Source of the DNA: Thecamonas trahens ATCC 50062
Taxonomy: Eukaryota; Apusozoa; Apusomonadida; Apusomonadidae
DNA: 64,000 nt
Assembly: GCF_000142905.1 (NCBI RefSeq)
Contig: NW_013657658.1
Coordinates: 251,769 to 315,768 of the forward strand
Direction: 5' to 3'
This document shows positions 63,001 through 64,000 of the stretch, in pieces. Position 1 is the first letter of the stretch. Every line of letters starts with the position of its first letter. Both the position numbers and the translations under genes were made by a program. The notes beneath the pieces were generated by a model. That model was not told the DNA's origin, ran no database searches, and saw only the letters and a program-made list of their open reading frames with translations.

Positions 63001-64000
63001 GCATCGCCATCGTCAGCATCTGAGCCCGACCCGGAGCTCGGTCCCGAGCGTGAAGCCCGAGCCCGAGCCCGGCTCGAGTCCGAGCTGGCCTCTGAGCCTG
63101 AGCGGCTTTGTAGCGCCGCCGTGGCCTTAAGCGGCCCCGATTCACCTGTCTTGCCTGCTCCCGAAGCGGTCCGAGTCTCGGCTGACGCGGCCGCTTTGCC
63201 AGACGTCTTGGCCGACGCCGTGGCCGACGCCTTGCCCTGGCCCGCTGCACGGACTCCGGCACCTGGCAGCGCCTTCTCTAGTCGCAGCAACACTGGATGG
63301 GTGGCGTCCACGCCAGCCTCCCTGGCCACTTCGGTCTGCCGCACAGCATGGGCCTCGACAAGCGGAGCGTCAACTAGAGTCGGTGTGATCTTGGCGAGAA
63401 CCCGTTCGAGACGGGCCACTCGCTTCTCAATCTTGGGCTTGCGAGTCGCTTGTCCTTTGCTGCCGCCAGACCCAATCGCGTCCTTGGCCAGCAAGTTGGG
63501 CATACAGCAGCTCGACCTGATCCTCGAGTTTCGGGAGCGGCTGGCGCTTGCGCATTCGAGAAGCCGACGGCGAGTCCATCGCACCAGGGCCATCATCCGC
63601 ACCAGAGAGACAGCTTGACGGACGAACTTGAGCCGGAACTCGAACTCGAACCCGAACCCGGGCCCGAGCCTGAGCCTGAGCCTGAGCCCGAGCCCGAGCC
63701 CGAGCCCGACCAGGACCCGTCCTCTTGGATCGCATTTCCACCTTCTGCGGCCCGAACAGCAGTGACCAGCAGCGCGTCTTCGCGCGCAGGCGTCCCGCCG
63801 TGCATCGCCAGAGGGGACGACGGCTTGGGCGAGGTCCGCGACGATGGACGCGAGCCGGTGCCAACCAGCTCGGTGATGGACGGCGAGCGTGTCGCTCGCA
63901 TCCGCTGAACCTGCACCCGCTGCTCCTCGATGGTCGTGTTCTGCTTCTCCAGCTGCGCCAACTGCCGCTTGAGCGCAGCAACCTCGCCGGTCGACTCTGC
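60003..64000 (-). CDS. long coiled-coil protein, 5' partial
   Basis: At least 1330 residues; the gene continues past the right edge. From the edge inward: a coiled-coil start (EVAALKRQLAQLEKQNTTIE), a Ser/Pro region, a Ser-Gly run, then after about residue 200 mostly Glu/Arg/Ala/Lys heptads to the end. The last residues, LHPFVAMKFLELSSLDWFIY, are compact and hydrophobic and may form a small terminal domain. No motor, kinase or known tail is recognised. A centrosomal, flagellar or Golgi coiled-coil role is possible. Two single-base surpluses break the frame, one at about 63603-63612 (a CT repeat) and one at about 63493-63494. Removing one base at each gives one continuous product through SLGADDGPGAMDS and AQLLAKDAIGSGG. 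Confidence 0.75.
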   Translation of the reverse strand, partial: RVDRRGCCAQAAVGAAGEAEHDHRGAAGAGSADASDTLAVHHRAGWHRLASIVADLAQAVVPSGDARRDACARRRAAGHCCSGRRRWKCDPRGRVLVGLGLGLGLRLRLRLGPGFGFEFEFRLKFVRQAVSLVRMMALVRWTRRRLLECASASRSRNSRIRSSCCMPNLLAKDAIGSGGSKGQATRKPKIEKRVARLERVLAKITPTLVDAPLVEAHAVRQTEVAREAGVDATHPVLLRLEKALPGAGVRAAGQGKASATASAKTSGKAAASAETRTASGAGKTGESGPLKATAALQSRSGSEASSDSSRARARASRSGPSSGSGSDADDGDAPASSESSPGKKQQKEAAELEQKLAPMLEQMGKESTEVQLKQMMTSGGGRAGSASRKRSTLETDRVPGEVDAAHARVEALTTVTAELTAKELGLHDLHSELAGEKSTKQGDSQLAELGESILDNSTQVREHQEVKLDALRARTRTLSEHTRALKASARTAVRQKISAEEAALRGEISARRGLVRGAAHQRHERVSSQVLATLERQLAEVHYADQVLAVEPPPKPKGGGRGRSSLLQRGRGRGRAGGASTKDDARAAAVRHFQTQAGKTQIELRKVESQLAAAQEAGSGSDVTRALDDRRVVLERRLVYLEAQQLDGKARFKALHQANAEVVRLEAKLDAAQAAGDEAAATEAERALDTARFRVVAVAKECAHLSEDEVETIHDELVARIAELEIREAEAREAGDEQAVEAARTQLSETRSHQALVDAELTVVPASQAEKRKKIMELREFVQSAEVQARDLEYEIADFRSREVVLGSSAPSVASLQEQRKKASEELHKMQARRASAAAQVRRLTAALAADTALHGSLREVTSLIKRNSRVVHDDEGSSSGSLDDDELMDSMAPDASPAYVAKLRAYAKARKELDAERDGASAATLSPTRANIGGSREASPRRSRSTSPTPAQLREETYVASKNVALYQRSFQGGKAAKQWRTLLHEEEQLQSMMMEVQEEEVALQDREAKLLASYGSVEKDMSDESARLDAQDHDLTLEFQRLEARKEEVAKQQAALDAKHADIDRLKQQLPGIAPSEKPRLHAMISQTQGEARKLSKAVESANVSVDEWTQDLKIRKRKVLDRREVTASKGLTMRHQLLKVRQKQHRLKARRYDLEEQGLALETEKLDIELGFNDDAVAHIEDADSEMHTRMEQVEAAQSSLSGAGRKLNAAEEAALRTLKVEHAALARALATNAKKRTALDDVRAHLDGRIEETKSHFMRLERARRRWARKNAKFHEDEKEIMAMLRNKGQSQVECILRAQYEMGGLHPFVAMKFLELSSLDWFIYDF
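63650..63712 (-). repeat. GAGCCC-type tandem repeat encoding (SG)n
   Basis: Hexanucleotide repeat (CCCGAG/CCTGAG) inside the coiled-coil gene, translated as a Ser-Gly run. Confidence 0.85.

Noticed and set aside
4070-63612. Programmed ribosomal frameshifting as explanation for the many frame breaks
   Set aside because: The break sites share no slippery sequence or downstream structure, and several are one base short in G or C runs, while others are surpluses. Sequencing or assembly error is simpler.
1-64000. tRNA and rRNA genes
   Set aside because: I looked for T-arm GGTTCGA-type boxes and clover-leaf pairing on both strands and found none that held together. A covariance-model search could still find a divergent one.

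Overview
This is a GC-rich, gene-dense nuclear DNA segment from a eukaryote, not a bacterium. Genes are spliced with GT..AG introns, and the products include cytoplasmic isoleucyl-tRNA synthetase, Furry, twinfilin, folliculin, NEDD1, a polo-like kinase, battenin (CLN3), the KEOPS subunit Cgi121/TPRKB and an Mpv17-family protein. Beside them are protist-type surface proteins: a trypanosomatid-like receptor cyclase with DCGVCGG repeats, a DUF4215 cysteine-repeat membrane protein and a G8-domain giant. This mixture of opisthokont-like housekeeping genes in a very GC-rich genome fits a free-living heterotrophic flagellate. An apusomonad such as Thecamonas trahens is my best guess, but that is inference. 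Three runs of N (18395-18570, 31725-31824, 56074-56173) mark scaffold gaps.

Layout. 1-4069: possible first exon of a leftward gene, then isoleucyl-tRNA synthetase (+). 4070-18241: two giant leftward genes, the receptor cyclase and Furry. 18242-19526: gap, G/C tracts and a decayed piggyBac-like transposase remnant. 19527-25243: a TIR-domain gene (-) divergent from an acidic coiled-coil protein (+). 25265-30525: LRR protein (-), Mpv17 family (-), WD40 protein with coiled coil (+). 30544-35283: twinfilin (-) and folliculin (+), separated by a ~0.6 kb tandem duplication. 35339-40574: R2R3 Myb (-), a gene-poor 1.4 kb, DUF4215 protein (+). 40665-49250: Cgi121 (-), G8/SH3 receptor (+), NEDD1 (+), small ubiquitin-like protein (+). 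49363-58025: PLK (-), ClpP (+), Sfi1-like (-), CLN3 (-). 58604-64000: Gly/His/Tyr-rich basic protein (-) and a long coiled-coil protein (-) that runs off the end.

Gene structure. Introns are few, short and all close to the 5' end of their gene. I could join ten by phase and protein homology, and eight of these use a GTACG donor. Many are followed by long one-strand C or G tracts. About eleven single-base reading-frame breaks, several in short homopolymers, and one 13-nt tandem duplication interrupt otherwise convincing genes. Most are probably assembly or base-calling errors.

Themes. No operon-like pathway is present. Still, an unusual share of the genes concerns the cytoskeleton and cell division (Furry, twinfilin, NEDD1, PLK, Sfi1-like, Myb) or lysosome and mitochondrial function (folliculin, CLN3, ClpP, Mpv17, a possible Mdv1-like fission adaptor). 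The Myb gene and the PLK gene share an identical 16-nt AT-rich element containing TTTGAA in the transcribed orientation.
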